Shown here piece after piece: positions 25,441 through 33,260 of a stretch of 58,533 nucleotides of DNA (its first letter is position 1; every line of letters begins with the position of its first letter). The stretch lies in the NCBI GenBank assembly GCA_937859835.1, contig CALMAN010000048.1, forward strand, positions 1 to 58,533, written 5' to 3'. The stretch is from an uncultured Acidipila sp. Lineage in GTDB: Bacteria > Acidobacteriota > Terriglobia > Terriglobales > Acidobacteriaceae. Position numbers and translations under genes: made by a program. The notes beneath the pieces are model-generated. The model had not been told where the DNA came from. It worked only from the letters and a program-made list of their open reading frames with translations, and ran no database searches.

Positions 25441-25725
25441 CTACGGCTGGGTGGGAGCGGGCTCTTCTTTCGAAGCGTTCTCGCTGCGGAACGATCGGGG
25501 CAGATCCGATTCTTTGAACTGGATCCCCTCGTCCATCAAGCGACGGGCAATCTTTGCGAGCAGCTCGCGGGCCGCGGTGATCTTGTTTGCCGCTGCTTCG
25601 CGGGCTGCCGGGGTATCAAACACGTCGTACTTCTGTAAGTGTGCGAGCTTGCGATCGAGCAGGTCGATGTCCTCGTGCACAGATTTCAGGTAGTACTTGT
25701 CTTGCACTTTGGCTGGTTTGTGCAT
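25441..25725 (-). CDS. Small conserved-looking protein of unknown function
   Basis: 94 residues, charged and predicted largely helical (HEDIDLLDRKLAHLQKYD, then KITAARELLAKIARRLMDEG), with an acidic, proline-containing tail. No domain recognised. ATG 25725 has GAGGAG 5 nt upstream, clearly better than the upstream in-frame ATG at 25782. It lies 97 bp downstream of the cold-shock gene on the same strand and could be cotranscribed. Confidence 0.7.
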   Translation of the reverse strand: MHKPAKVQDKYYLKSVHEDIDLLDRKLAHLQKYDVFDTPAAREAAANKITAARELLAKIARRLMDEGIQFKESDLPRSFRSENASKEEPAPTQP

Positions 25726-25822
25726 CGTGTTCTCCTCGTCCCGGCTCACCGACAGATACCAGGGCTTGCGACATGTCCTCAAATGGGGGCGACCGTCTTG
25801 GGATCACCCCGTTTGTTGCTTC

Positions 25823-26023
25823 CTAAGCCACCTGGACGTTCTCTGCCTGCAGGCCCTTGGGGCCCTTGGTCACATTGAACGTAACGCTTTGCCCTTCCTG
25901 CAGCGAGCGAAACCCGTTTGACTGGATCGCGGTGTGGTGAACAAACACATCCTCACCCGTGGCGCGGCTCAAAAAGCCGAACCCCTTTGCGTCATTGAAC
26001 CACTTCACTGTTCCCTGCTCCAT
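25823..26023 (-). CDS. Cold-shock protein, CspA family
   Basis: 66-residue single cold-shock domain with both RNA-binding motifs: KGFGFLSR (RNP1-like) and DVFVHHTAI (RNP2-like). It starts [14 protein letters not shown]. Such proteins bind single-stranded RNA and act as RNA chaperones. ATG 26023 is chosen because the domain begins there and GAAGGA lies 11 nt upstream; the longer ORF to 26116 is untranslated leader. Cold-shock genes often have long regulatory leaders, so 26024 to about 26120 may belong to its mRNA. Confidence 0.93.
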   Translation of the reverse strand: MEQGTVKWFNDAKGFGFLSRATGEDVFVHHTAIQSNGFRSLQEGQSVTFNVTKGPKGLQAENVQVA

Positions 26024-26124
26024 AATCCCTGTTCCTTCAACCACAGATGTACCGCGAATGCAATTTGGAATGATTTGCGAGTAGCGCGGACGGAACAAGC
26101 AAGTAGACCAGAACATACTTCACG

Positions 26125-26320
26125 ATCACCCTCAGTCTACACCCGACTGCTGAGCGGAAAGCAGGAATCGGGCCCGGCAGCGTCCGGAGACGGAGCAGGG
26201 GCCTCCACCCAAGGGTGGACCGAGGATCGATCTCCGGGTTGGCGACGCGGGGCGTCATCGCGCGTACTTTCATTAGTGAACGTACGCTCTCCAGCGCCCC
26301 CACAAGGGGCGCTCTTTTTT
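26125..26320 (+). ncRNA. Candidate structured small RNA on the plus strand
   Basis: Both flanking genes run on the minus strand, yet this gap holds a plus-oriented series of hairpins: 26204-26219 (TCCACC / GGTGGA), 26244-26256 (GACGC / GCGTC), 26262-26287 (GCGTAC / GTACGC with an inner TTCA / TGAA extension) and the intrinsic terminator 26293-26320. No plus-strand ORF of worth ends before that terminator. The simplest reading is a small RNA of roughly 150-200 nt. The 5' end is not defined; no clear promoter was found. It does not match 6S, SRP, tmRNA or RNase P RNA in any feature I could recognise. Confidence 0.4.
26293..26320 (+). terminator. Intrinsic terminator without an upstream plus-strand gene
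   Basis: AGCGCCCC (26293-26300), loop CACAA, GGGGCGCT (26306-26313), then CTTTTTT. The T-run is on the plus strand only. There is no plus-strand gene for more than 5 kb upstream apart from the relic near 20 kb, hence the small-RNA proposal. Confidence 0.8.
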
Positions 26321-26355
26321 GCCTTTTACCGGTCAACCACCGAGTAGTCATGTTT

Positions 26356-26871
26356 TCAGCGGTCAACGACCGCATAGTCAAAGGTAAAGCGGCCCAGCTG
26401 GATCGACCCGTGCGGCGCCGGCCAGATGCGCAGCTGCTCCACCCGGTGCTGTGCTTCGTTTCTTCGCGCTTCCACCTGCACCACGGCTTTGCCGGTGGCA
26501 GCTTCCGAGATGGTGACCAGCAGATCCTCGGCGGCACGGGTCCAGCCCAACAGGTAGCCGCCCGGCGGCAGCACGGCGTCGCCGATCCGCACCGGCGCCT
26601 GCAGCAGCAGGTAGTCCGCGTACTTGCCGTTGGCCGAGTAACCGGCCGTGATCAGCACCACCCCCGCAATCAGGCGGCCATGCTCGTCCACGGCACCCGA
26701 AGCGCTGCTCATCTCCGTTTCGATCCGTTCCGCAATCACCGGAGCGCGGGCGGGAAGCGCCGCGGCAAGCTCAGCCGCCGTTGCCGCTCGCCAGGTCGCG
26801 GCCCAGGCTGCCGGGCACGCCAGCGCCCAGGCAAGCGTGGCGAGAAGTGTGCTGCGCCGTACCCTAGTCAA
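26356..26871 (-). CDS. Secreted protein of unknown function in a two-component operon
   Basis: About 171 residues. A signal peptide (RRSTLLATLAWALACPAAWA, ending at Ala-Trp-Ala) precedes a domain with beta-rich sequence and no known motif; it ends FTFDYAVVDR. It starts with TTG; the TTG at 26871 sits 9-10 nt after AGAGGAA and is preferred to the TTG at 26880. Its start overlaps the response-regulator stop, so it is the last gene of the kinase-regulator operon. It may be an accessory sensor partner or an output; neither is shown. Confidence 0.65.
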   Translation of the reverse strand: MTRVRRSTLLATLAWALACPAAWAATWRAATAAELAAALPARAPVIAERIETEMSSASGAVDEHGRLIAGVVLITAGYSANGKYADYLLLQAPVRIGDAVLPPGGYLLGWTRAAEDLLVTISEAATGKAVVQVEARRNEAQHRVEQLRIWPAPHGSIQLGRFTFDYAVVDR

Positions 26872-27490
26872 GGTGAACAATTCCTCTCTGGAGCGCGGTG
26901 GTCGCAGCCTGGGTTCGGTCCGTTACGCCCAGCTTGCTCAGCAGGTTGTTGATGTGCGTCTTCACGGTAGCTTCCGAGATAAACAGCGCCGTGCCGATCT
27001 CCTTGTTGCTTTTCCCGGCAACAATCAAGCGCAGCACCCCGGTTTCGCGCTCGGTCAAGGCCGGGCCGGCCAGCCGCTCGGCCAGCCGCTCGGCCACTGC
27101 CGGCGGGATGCGCGACTTGCCCCGGTGCACGGTCCGGATCGCGTCCACCAGCTCATTGGCGTCCATACCCTTGAGCAGGTACCCGCGCGCGCCGGCCTGC
27201 AGCGCCCGGTAGATATCTTCATCGCCGTCAAAGGTGGTCAGCACGATGATGCGCGCTTCCGGGTACGCCTGGCGGATCTTGGTCGTCGCTTCCACGCCGC
27301 CCAGCACGGGCAGGCGCAGGTCCATCAACGTGATGTCGGGCTGGTGCCGGGCATACAGGGCAACTGCCTGCGCGCCGTCCGGCGCTTCCGCGACCACCTC
27401 AAAGTCCGCGACGGTGCGGAGCAAGGCAACAAAACCCTGCCGGACGATGCCGTGGTCTTCGACGATCATGATGCGCACTTTTTCGCTCAC
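26864..27490 (-). CDS. NarL/LuxR-family response regulator
   Basis: 208 residues. The receiver domain has acidic residues in VEDHG, the phosphoacceptor Asp in ITLMDLRLP near residue 55, and Lys in YLLKGMD near 105. A LuxR-type HTH follows (LTERETGVLRLIVAGKSNKEI, then SEATVKTHINNLLSKLGV). It starts with GTG at 27490, overlapping the kinase stop by 4 bp (GTGA), so the two are translationally coupled and surely partners. Target genes are unknown; the divergent cytochrome gene cluster across the shared upstream region of the operon is a candidate. Confidence 0.93.
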   Translation of the reverse strand: MSEKVRIMIVEDHGIVRQGFVALLRTVADFEVVAEAPDGAQAVALYARHQPDITLMDLRLPVLGGVEATTKIRQAYPEARIIVLTTFDGDEDIYRALQAGARGYLLKGMDANELVDAIRTVHRGKSRIPPAVAERLAERLAGPALTERETGVLRLIVAGKSNKEIGTALFISEATVKTHINNLLSKLGVTDRTQAATTALQRGIVHLD

Positions 27491-30400
27491 CCTGGCCCCT
27501 TTCTTCCTGCCCGCCGGAGGTCGAGCCGGAGCGTGACCACGGTGCCCGGCTCACGCGCTCTGATGTCGAGCATCGCATGGATGCGGGCGGCCCGCTCCTG
27601 CATGCCCTGCAGCCCAAAGTGCCCGCGCTCCGAAATGGGCACGGCGCCCGGCTCAAAGCCCACGCCGTCATCCTGGACGCGCAGCAGCAGCGAGTCGGCG
27701 TCGTAGCTCAGCGCCACGGATACCAGGCTGGCCTTGGCATGCGCCAGCGCATTCGCAACGGCTTCCCCGGCGATGCGGAGGATTTCTTTCTCGAAAGAGC
27801 GCGCGAGCGGCCGGTAGCTGCCGTGCACCATGAACTTGACCGTGGTCGCGCTGTGGGCCGGCTGGCGAAGCTGGTGCGCAAGCAGCGCCGGGAGCGTCCC
27901 TGATTCGGTGCGGAGATCCCAGATGGACGACCGGGCTTCGTCGAGGCCCTCGCGGACCAGCGCCTTGGTCTGCCGCAGCTGCTCGGCCGCTGCTTCCGCC
28001 GAGCTCGCGAGCAGCCGCTCGGCCAGCTCGATCTGCACCGAGATGGCCACGTAGCCCTGCGCCAGCGTGTCATGAATTTCGCGCGCGATGCGGCCGCGCT
28101 CAGCCAACACCGCGCGGTACTGCGCCCTTACCGTGCGCACCCGCCAGCCGTAGACTGCGTAGCCGCTGCCGCCCAGCAGGAGCGCGAGCAGCCCGTAGAA
28201 CCACGCGGTCTGGTAGAAAAAAGGCGCGACCGTAAAGCCGGCCTCAGCCGGACGGAGACTCCAAACCCCGTCGTTGTTTGCGCTCATCACCAGGAACCTG
28301 TACCGGCCCGGCGGCACGTTTGTGTAGAAAGCGGTTCGGCGCGTCCCGGCATCGACCCAGGCCTTGTCAAAACCCTCAAGCAGGTAGCGGTAGCGCACCT
28401 TGGTGGGCGCGACAAAGCTTAGCCCCGCATACGCGATCGCGAAGCGCCCGCGCCCGGCCGGAACCTGGATCGCGGCGCCGCGGGCCACAGCCGGGCGGTC
28501 GTCGACCGAGACGGCTTCGATCACGGTAAGCGGCGGCACCGTGTTGCGCAGCTGTGCCGAAGGATGCACAATCGCTGCCCCATTGAGCGTGGCAAACCAG
28601 AGCGCCCCATCGTGCGCGCGCCAGGCTGCCGGATGGCCGCCGCCGCTTGCTTCACGGATGCGCATCCCGTCTGCTGTGCCATAGTGCTGCACCGCGAGCG
28701 GCCCGGGGCTGCCGGCTGCCTCCCTGCCGAGCGCGGCGATGCCCACCCGGTCAACGCCCGTCCGCGAGCTCAGCCACAGATTTCCGCCGCCGTCCTCCAG
28801 CATGCCGTAGATGGTCGCCGGCAGACCGGTCTTCGCCGGGGGAAAGGCGGTCCAGCGGTTCCCCCGCAGGCAGCTCAGGCCGGTGCCGTTGGTGCCCACC
28901 CAGAGCGCGCCCTGCGCGTCCTCAAGCAGTGCCGTCGTCGCGCTCGCGGAGCCGCCTGCCGCAACAAAACCATCCCCGGTCATCCGGCTCAGGCCGCCCA
29001 GCGTACCCACCCAGAGCTCGCCATCCTTGCGGCGCAGCATGGCTCCGATCAGGTCGCTCGGCAGCCCGTCCAGGGTCGAGTAGGAGCGGAAACCCCCACC
29101 CTGCCAGTGCGAAAGCCCATTGCGCGTCCCGATCCACAGCGAACCATCCCGGTCGGCGTACAGCGAGCGCACAAAATCGTCCGCCAGACCGTCCGCAGTC
29201 GTGAAAACGCGCGTTTCGCTGCCGCGCACGCGCACCAGCCCTTCCGGCGTGCCCACCCACAGGCTGCCTTCGGCTTCAGCCAGCGCCAGCACCACCCGGC
29301 TGGGCAGCTTCCCTGCAAACGGGGCGACCTCCCCGGCGCGCACGCGGTCCAGACCGCCGCCGCTGGTACCGAGCCATACCGTGCCCGCACCGTCCTCAAA
29401 GACGGCGCGAACCAGGCCCGCGCTGAGGCCGTCCGCGGTCCCAAGCGTGGAAAAGGCCTGCTGCCGCAGCACCGCCAGTCCGGCTGTTTCCGTGCCGAAC
29501 CACATGCTGCCTTCACGGTCCTCAAATGTGGTGAGCACGCCAGCGAGTGACGGCCTGCGCGCATTGGGCTCAACCTTGCTCCCGGTGACGCGAAACACAC
29601 TGTCTCCGGCCACCCACAGCGCTTGTTCGCGATCCAGAAACAGGCTGCCGATCCGCACGCCGGCAAGCTCGCGCACAGACCGGATGACGCCGCCCGCGAA
29701 CGACGCGAGCCCGTCGCTGGTGCCGATCCAGACCCGGCCGTCCGGCGCGGCGACGAGCCCCGTGACATCGCTCCCTGGCAGCCCGTCGCCGGGGCTGAAG
29801 CGCCTGCTGCCACCCGGCCCAACGACAGCAAGCCCGCTGGCGCCGCCCACCCACAAGCGGCCGTCCGGGGCTGGGGCGATGGCCTGGATGGCCCCTACCT
29901 CGGGCACGGTGAGTCGCCGTCCGGCTCCGGCCAGGCTTCGGAACGCCATGACGCCCCGCGACCCGGCCAGGGCAACCGTGCCGTCGGCGCTTTCCGCGGC
30001 GAAACTTGCCCCTTCGGCGAACCCCAGCTGCTCGGTACCCGCGATGGCTTTGAAGCGGCCTCCCTGGAGCAGCGCCGCGCCGCCCGGGGTTTCCGCGAGC
30101 AGCTCGCCCGCGCGGCTCGAGAAGAGCGACAGCACATCGGCCGACGGCAGCCCTTGCCCCGCGCCGTAGGCTGCGAACAGCTCCCCGCGCACGCACACCA
30201 GGCCCGCGGGCGTGCCGGCCCACAGCAGACCCGCGCTGTCGCGTATCAGGGTCTGGATCAGGTCGCTTTGCAGTGCCGGGGTGTTGGCGGTGTCGAAGAC
30301 CCGGAACTCTGTCCCGTCGAAGCGCACCAGGCCGCCTTCGGTCGCGATCCACAGAAACCCGTCCCCGGTTTGCACGATGCCATGTACGGTGTTCTGGGGC

Positions 30401-30645
30401 AGGCCGGCCTCGCTGCCCCAGATCTGTTCACCAAACTCTTGCAACGGCTTGCCGGCGTCCAGGGCCCAGAGCTGCGCGCCCCCAAGCCAGAGCTGCGCGC
30501 CCCCAAGCAGGAAAAGCAGCACGGCGCACGTCCAGAACGCGGCAGGGAGGCGCCGAGCCGCAGTTTGATTCCGGTTACGGCTGAGCGGGGCCGGCCAGCC
30601 TGTTCTCGTGGTTTCTGTCGCGATCACGGTGCACGTACTGTTCAC
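27487..30645 (-). CDS. Beta-propeller sensor histidine kinase (Reg_prop / Y_Y_Y / HisKA_3)
   Basis: 1052 residues. A short N-terminal hydrophobic segment (near 37-60) exports a large periplasmic sensor of many repeats of the form DGxLWxGTxxGL, i.e. Reg_prop blades forming propellers (about 75-700), followed by a Y_Y_Y domain (RYRYLLEGFDKAW near 770). A transmembrane helix lies near 825, a HisKA_3 domain has the phosphoacceptor His in REIHDTLAQG near residue 858, and an HATPase follows with DDGVGFEPG. This design resembles Bacteroides hybrid sensors for polysaccharides but lacks the fused receiver. The GTG at 30645 has AGGT 6 nt upstream. A 21-bp tandem duplication lies within its signal segment. 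Confidence 0.93.
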   Translation of the reverse strand: MNSTCTVIATETTRTGWPAPLSRNRNQTAARRLPAAFWTCAVLLFLLGGAQLWLGGAQLWALDAGKPLQEFGEQIWGSEAGLPQNTVHGIVQTGDGFLWIATEGGLVRFDGTEFRVFDTANTPALQSDLIQTLIRDSAGLLWAGTPAGLVCVRGELFAAYGAGQGLPSADVLSLFSSRAGELLAETPGGAALLQGGRFKAIAGTEQLGFAEGASFAAESADGTVALAGSRGVMAFRSLAGAGRRLTVPEVGAIQAIAPAPDGRLWVGGASGLAVVGPGGSRRFSPGDGLPGSDVTGLVAAPDGRVWIGTSDGLASFAGGVIRSVRELAGVRIGSLFLDREQALWVAGDSVFRVTGSKVEPNARRPSLAGVLTTFEDREGSMWFGTETAGLAVLRQQAFSTLGTADGLSAGLVRAVFEDGAGTVWLGTSGGGLDRVRAGEVAPFAGKLPSRVVLALAEAEGSLWVGTPEGLVRVRGSETRVFTTADGLADDFVRSLYADRDGSLWIGTRNGLSHWQGGGFRSYSTLDGLPSDLIGAMLRRKDGELWVGTLGGLSRMTGDGFVAAGGSASATTALLEDAQGALWVGTNGTGLSCLRGNRWTAFPPAKTGLPATIYGMLEDGGGNLWLSSRTGVDRVGIAALGREAAGSPGPLAVQHYGTADGMRIREASGGGHPAAWRAHDGALWFATLNGAAIVHPSAQLRNTVPPLTVIEAVSVDDRPAVARGAAIQVPAGRGRFAIAYAGLSFVAPTKVRYRYLLEGFDKAWVDAGTRRTAFYTNVPPGRYRFLVMSANNDGVWSLRPAEAGFTVAPFFYQTAWFYGLLALLLGGSGYAVYGWRVRTVRAQYRAVLAERGRIAREIHDTLAQGYVAISVQIELAERLLASSAEAAAEQLRQTKALVREGLDEARSSIWDLRTESGTLPALLAHQLRQPAHSATTVKFMVHGSYRPLARSFEKEILRIAGEAVANALAHAKASLVSVALSYDADSLLLRVQDDGVGFEPGAVPISERGHFGLQGMQERAARIHAMLDIRAREPGTVVTLRLDLRRAGRKGPG
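30466..30507. repeat. Perfect 21-bp tandem duplication inside the sensor kinase signal segment
   Basis: Two identical 21-bp units (30466-30486 and 30487-30507) encode GGAQLWL/GGAQLWA in the membrane-proximal part of the kinase. The duplication is in frame and lengthens the hydrophobic segment by seven residues. Identity of the copies suggests a recent event. Confidence 0.9.
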
Positions 30646-30672
30646 GATAGACCTGCCGTCCCCGGACGCCTT

Positions 30673-30698
30673 CGCTCTCCACCCTGGGGTGGAGAGCG
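30673..30698. promoter_or_regulatory. Perfect 12-bp palindrome in a divergent promoter region
   Basis: CGCTCTCCACCC (30673-30684) and its complement (30687-30698) are separated by TG, 28 bp upstream of the sensor kinase start and 88 bp upstream of the cytochrome gene. A second smaller one, ACCCA / TGGGT, lies at 30705-30718. No T-tract follows on either strand, so it reads as an operator or a structured leader and not as a terminator. Confidence 0.55.
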
Positions 30699-30785
30699 GA
30701 TCGCACCCAGGGATGGGTTCTTGCCCAGCACGGCGGCCCGGGGTGGAAAGGGCTTGCCCGGCCTGTTGGGGCAGCGATAGGTTAA

Positions 30786-33089
30786 ATGGCGTCCCCTATG
30801 TTCATCGCGTCCATTCTGCGCAAGTGTGTGGTGTTCAGCTGCGTCCTGGGCGCGGCTGCATCGCTCACCTTTGTGGTGCGCGCAGGCACGGAGGCCGACA
30901 CCAAGGCCGTGGATCCGGTTGCTGCCCGGGACGCGTACTCGACCAAAATCGCCGAGCACTACCAGGCTTCTTTCGGGACCGACAAGCCCTTTCTTCCTTC
31001 CAACGCAAGCACGGATACCGGCCAGTTCATCCCGGCCAGCAGCTTCCTGACCGCCTCGTACTGCGGGCACTGCCACCAGGAGTCGCACGCCGAGTGGCGG
31101 GAGTCCGCGCATGCCAACTCCTTCCGCGCCCCCTGGTACACCAAGAACGTGGACCTGCTCCGGAACCAGAAGGGCGTCGAAGCGACCCGGCACTGCGAAG
31201 GCTGCCACAATCCGATCGCGCTGGTCAGCGGCGCGCTGACGCCGGGTGGGCCGACCAACTTCAGCAAAGAGCGGCCCTTTGACAATGACGGCGTCACCTG
31301 CACGGTCTGCCACTCCATCCAGAAGGTGACCACGCGCGGCACCGGCAGCTATGTGATGGGCGTGCCCGCGGTGCTGGTCGACAAGCAGGGCCAGCCGATT
31401 ACACGGCCGGTAAGCGACGCCGAAATCCTCGCCAACCTCGACCGGCACAGCGCGGCCGTGATGAAGACCTTCTACAAAACACCCGAGTTTTGCTCCTCCT
31501 GCCACAAGGCCGCGCTGCCGAAGCAGCTCAACGATTACAAGTGGCTGCGCGCTTTTTCGGTGTATGACGAGTGGCAGAACTCGTCGTTCGCCAAGCAGTC
31601 GCCTTTGCCCTTCTACAAGAAGGATGCGGTTTCGACCTGCCAAACCTGCCACATGATGCGCGAGCCGCTGGTCACGCGCGACTCAGGCGCAAAGGGCGGC
31701 ATGCTGGCTTCCCATCGCTGGCTGGGTGCCAACACTCTGCTCCCCAAGGTGTACGGCTATGACGAGCAGGCCCGGCGCACGGTCGAGTTTCTGCGCAACG
31801 GGGTGTTCAACGTCGACATCTTCGCGCTGGAGCACACCGATGCGAGCGGCGCGCGCGTGGGCGATCTGATCGCCCCCCTGGGCACGCAAAGCTTTACGAT
31901 CACGCCCGGCGAGCTGCTGACCACTTCCGTGGTGATCCAGAACAAGGGCATCGCGCACAGCCACGTACCCGAGCAGCGCGACATGTACGAAAGCTGGGTT
32001 GTGTTCACCATGAAGGATGCCGCCGGGCACACCGTGAGCCAGAGTGGACAGCTCAAGCCGGACGGCGAACTGGATGAACGCGCGCACAGCTTTACCAATC
32101 GGCTGATCAACAAGGACGGCGGGCTGAACAACCTCCACCAGGTTTGGAACAACCGCGTCGTGGCGTACAACAACACCATCCAGGCCGGGCGCTCGCAGGT
32201 GGTGCGCTACCAGATGCGCGTACCCGCGGACGCAACTGGGCCACTCACCTTGACCGCGTCCATTGAATACCGCCGCTTCGACCAGCACTTCATTGACTTC
32301 GGCATGGGCAAGCACTACGACATGCCGGTGGTTGAAATGGCCACGGCCTCGCGCACCCTCAACGTGGGCGCGAACCACCCTGATCAAGCGCCGGTCCCGG
32401 TGGTTGCGAAGATGGCTCCGGCGCCCACGCCGCCGCCCGTGCCGCTGTGGATGCGCTGGAACAACTACGGCATCGGGCTGCTTGACGGCCAGCAGTACGC
32501 GGCCGCGGTTGCAGCCTTTGAGCAGGTCATCCAGCTGCGGCCGGACTACCCCGACGCGTACACGAACGCGGGCCTGGTTGAGATTCTGTGGGAAAAGTAC
32601 GAGGAAGCGCGCCCCCACCTCGAAAAGTCTCTGGCGCTTGCGCCCGACAACGCCCGCGCGCTCTACTACCTGGCGCTGGTCGAGCGCAATGAAGGCAATC
32701 TGGACGCGGCCATCGCCGACTTCCAAAAGGTGGTGGGGCAGTATCCGCTCGGGCGCGATGCGCATCGCGAGCTTGGCTTTTCCTACTACCAGGAGCACAA
32801 GTACGAACTGGCGCGCGCCGAGTATGAGAAGGTCCAGTCCATTGACCCCGATGACCTGGCCGCACACTACAACCTGGCGCTTGTGTATCGCCGGCTGGGG
32901 ATGAAGGAGCAGGCCGCGGTAGAGGCTGCCTCCTTTGCCGACCAGAAAGACGACCCCAGCGCCAGTACGTTTGCGCTTGAGTTCCTGCGCAAGCACACCG
33001 AGATCTCAGCCGAAAGCGTGCCCTGGCACGCCCATGTGCTCAACGAAGAGCCTCCCGCCGCGCATGTGGCTCCCGGCGGCTCGCAGTAG
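30786..33089 (+). CDS. Pentahaem cytochrome c fused to TPR repeats
   Basis: 767 residues. A signal/anchor segment (about 8-32) is followed by a cytochrome region with five CxxCH haem sites: CGHCH, CEGCH, CTVCH, CSSCH and CQTCH between residues 95 and 290. A beta-rich middle domain has KGIAHSHVPEQRDMYESWV near 395, and about four TPR units follow in the last 220 residues (NNYGIGLLDGQQYAAAVAAFE onward). This is a periplasmic cytochrome c554-like protein with a protein-interaction tail, suggesting electron transfer within a larger complex. No terminal reductase lies next to it, so its redox partner is unknown. It is divergent from the two-component operon. Confidence 0.9.
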   Translation: MASPMFIASILRKCVVFSCVLGAAASLTFVVRAGTEADTKAVDPVAARDAYSTKIAEHYQASFGTDKPFLPSNASTDTGQFIPASSFLTASYCGHCHQESHAEWRESAHANSFRAPWYTKNVDLLRNQKGVEATRHCEGCHNPIALVSGALTPGGPTNFSKERPFDNDGVTCTVCHSIQKVTTRGTGSYVMGVPAVLVDKQGQPITRPVSDAEILANLDRHSAAVMKTFYKTPEFCSSCHKAALPKQLNDYKWLRAFSVYDEWQNSSFAKQSPLPFYKKDAVSTCQTCHMMREPLVTRDSGAKGGMLASHRWLGANTLLPKVYGYDEQARRTVEFLRNGVFNVDIFALEHTDASGARVGDLIAPLGTQSFTITPGELLTTSVVIQNKGIAHSHVPEQRDMYESWVVFTMKDAAGHTVSQSGQLKPDGELDERAHSFTNRLINKDGGLNNLHQVWNNRVVAYNNTIQAGRSQVVRYQMRVPADATGPLTLTASIEYRRFDQHFIDFGMGKHYDMPVVEMATASRTLNVGANHPDQAPVPVVAKMAPAPTPPPVPLWMRWNNYGIGLLDGQQYAAAVAAFEQVIQLRPDYPDAYTNAGLVEILWEKYEEARPHLEKSLALAPDNARALYYLALVERNEGNLDAAIADFQKVVGQYPLGRDAHRELGFSYYQEHKYELARAEYEKVQSIDPDDLAAHYNLALVYRRLGMKEQAAVEAASFADQKDDPSASTFALEFLRKHTEISAESVPWHAHVLNEEPPAAHVAPGGSQ

Positions 33090-33260
33090 CTGAGCCCAGG
33101 CAGAGCAAGCTGCTTCCGCTCCGCTCCAAGTGGCGGCGGCAATTTCACTCCCCTTTCATGAGAGCTGGTTATAAGCCATGGTGCGGGCGCGCGAGTGCCC
33201 CCGCGCGGTTCCCCAAAACAGAACAGGCAGGCTCACGCAATCAACAAAGGGATGGCTTTC

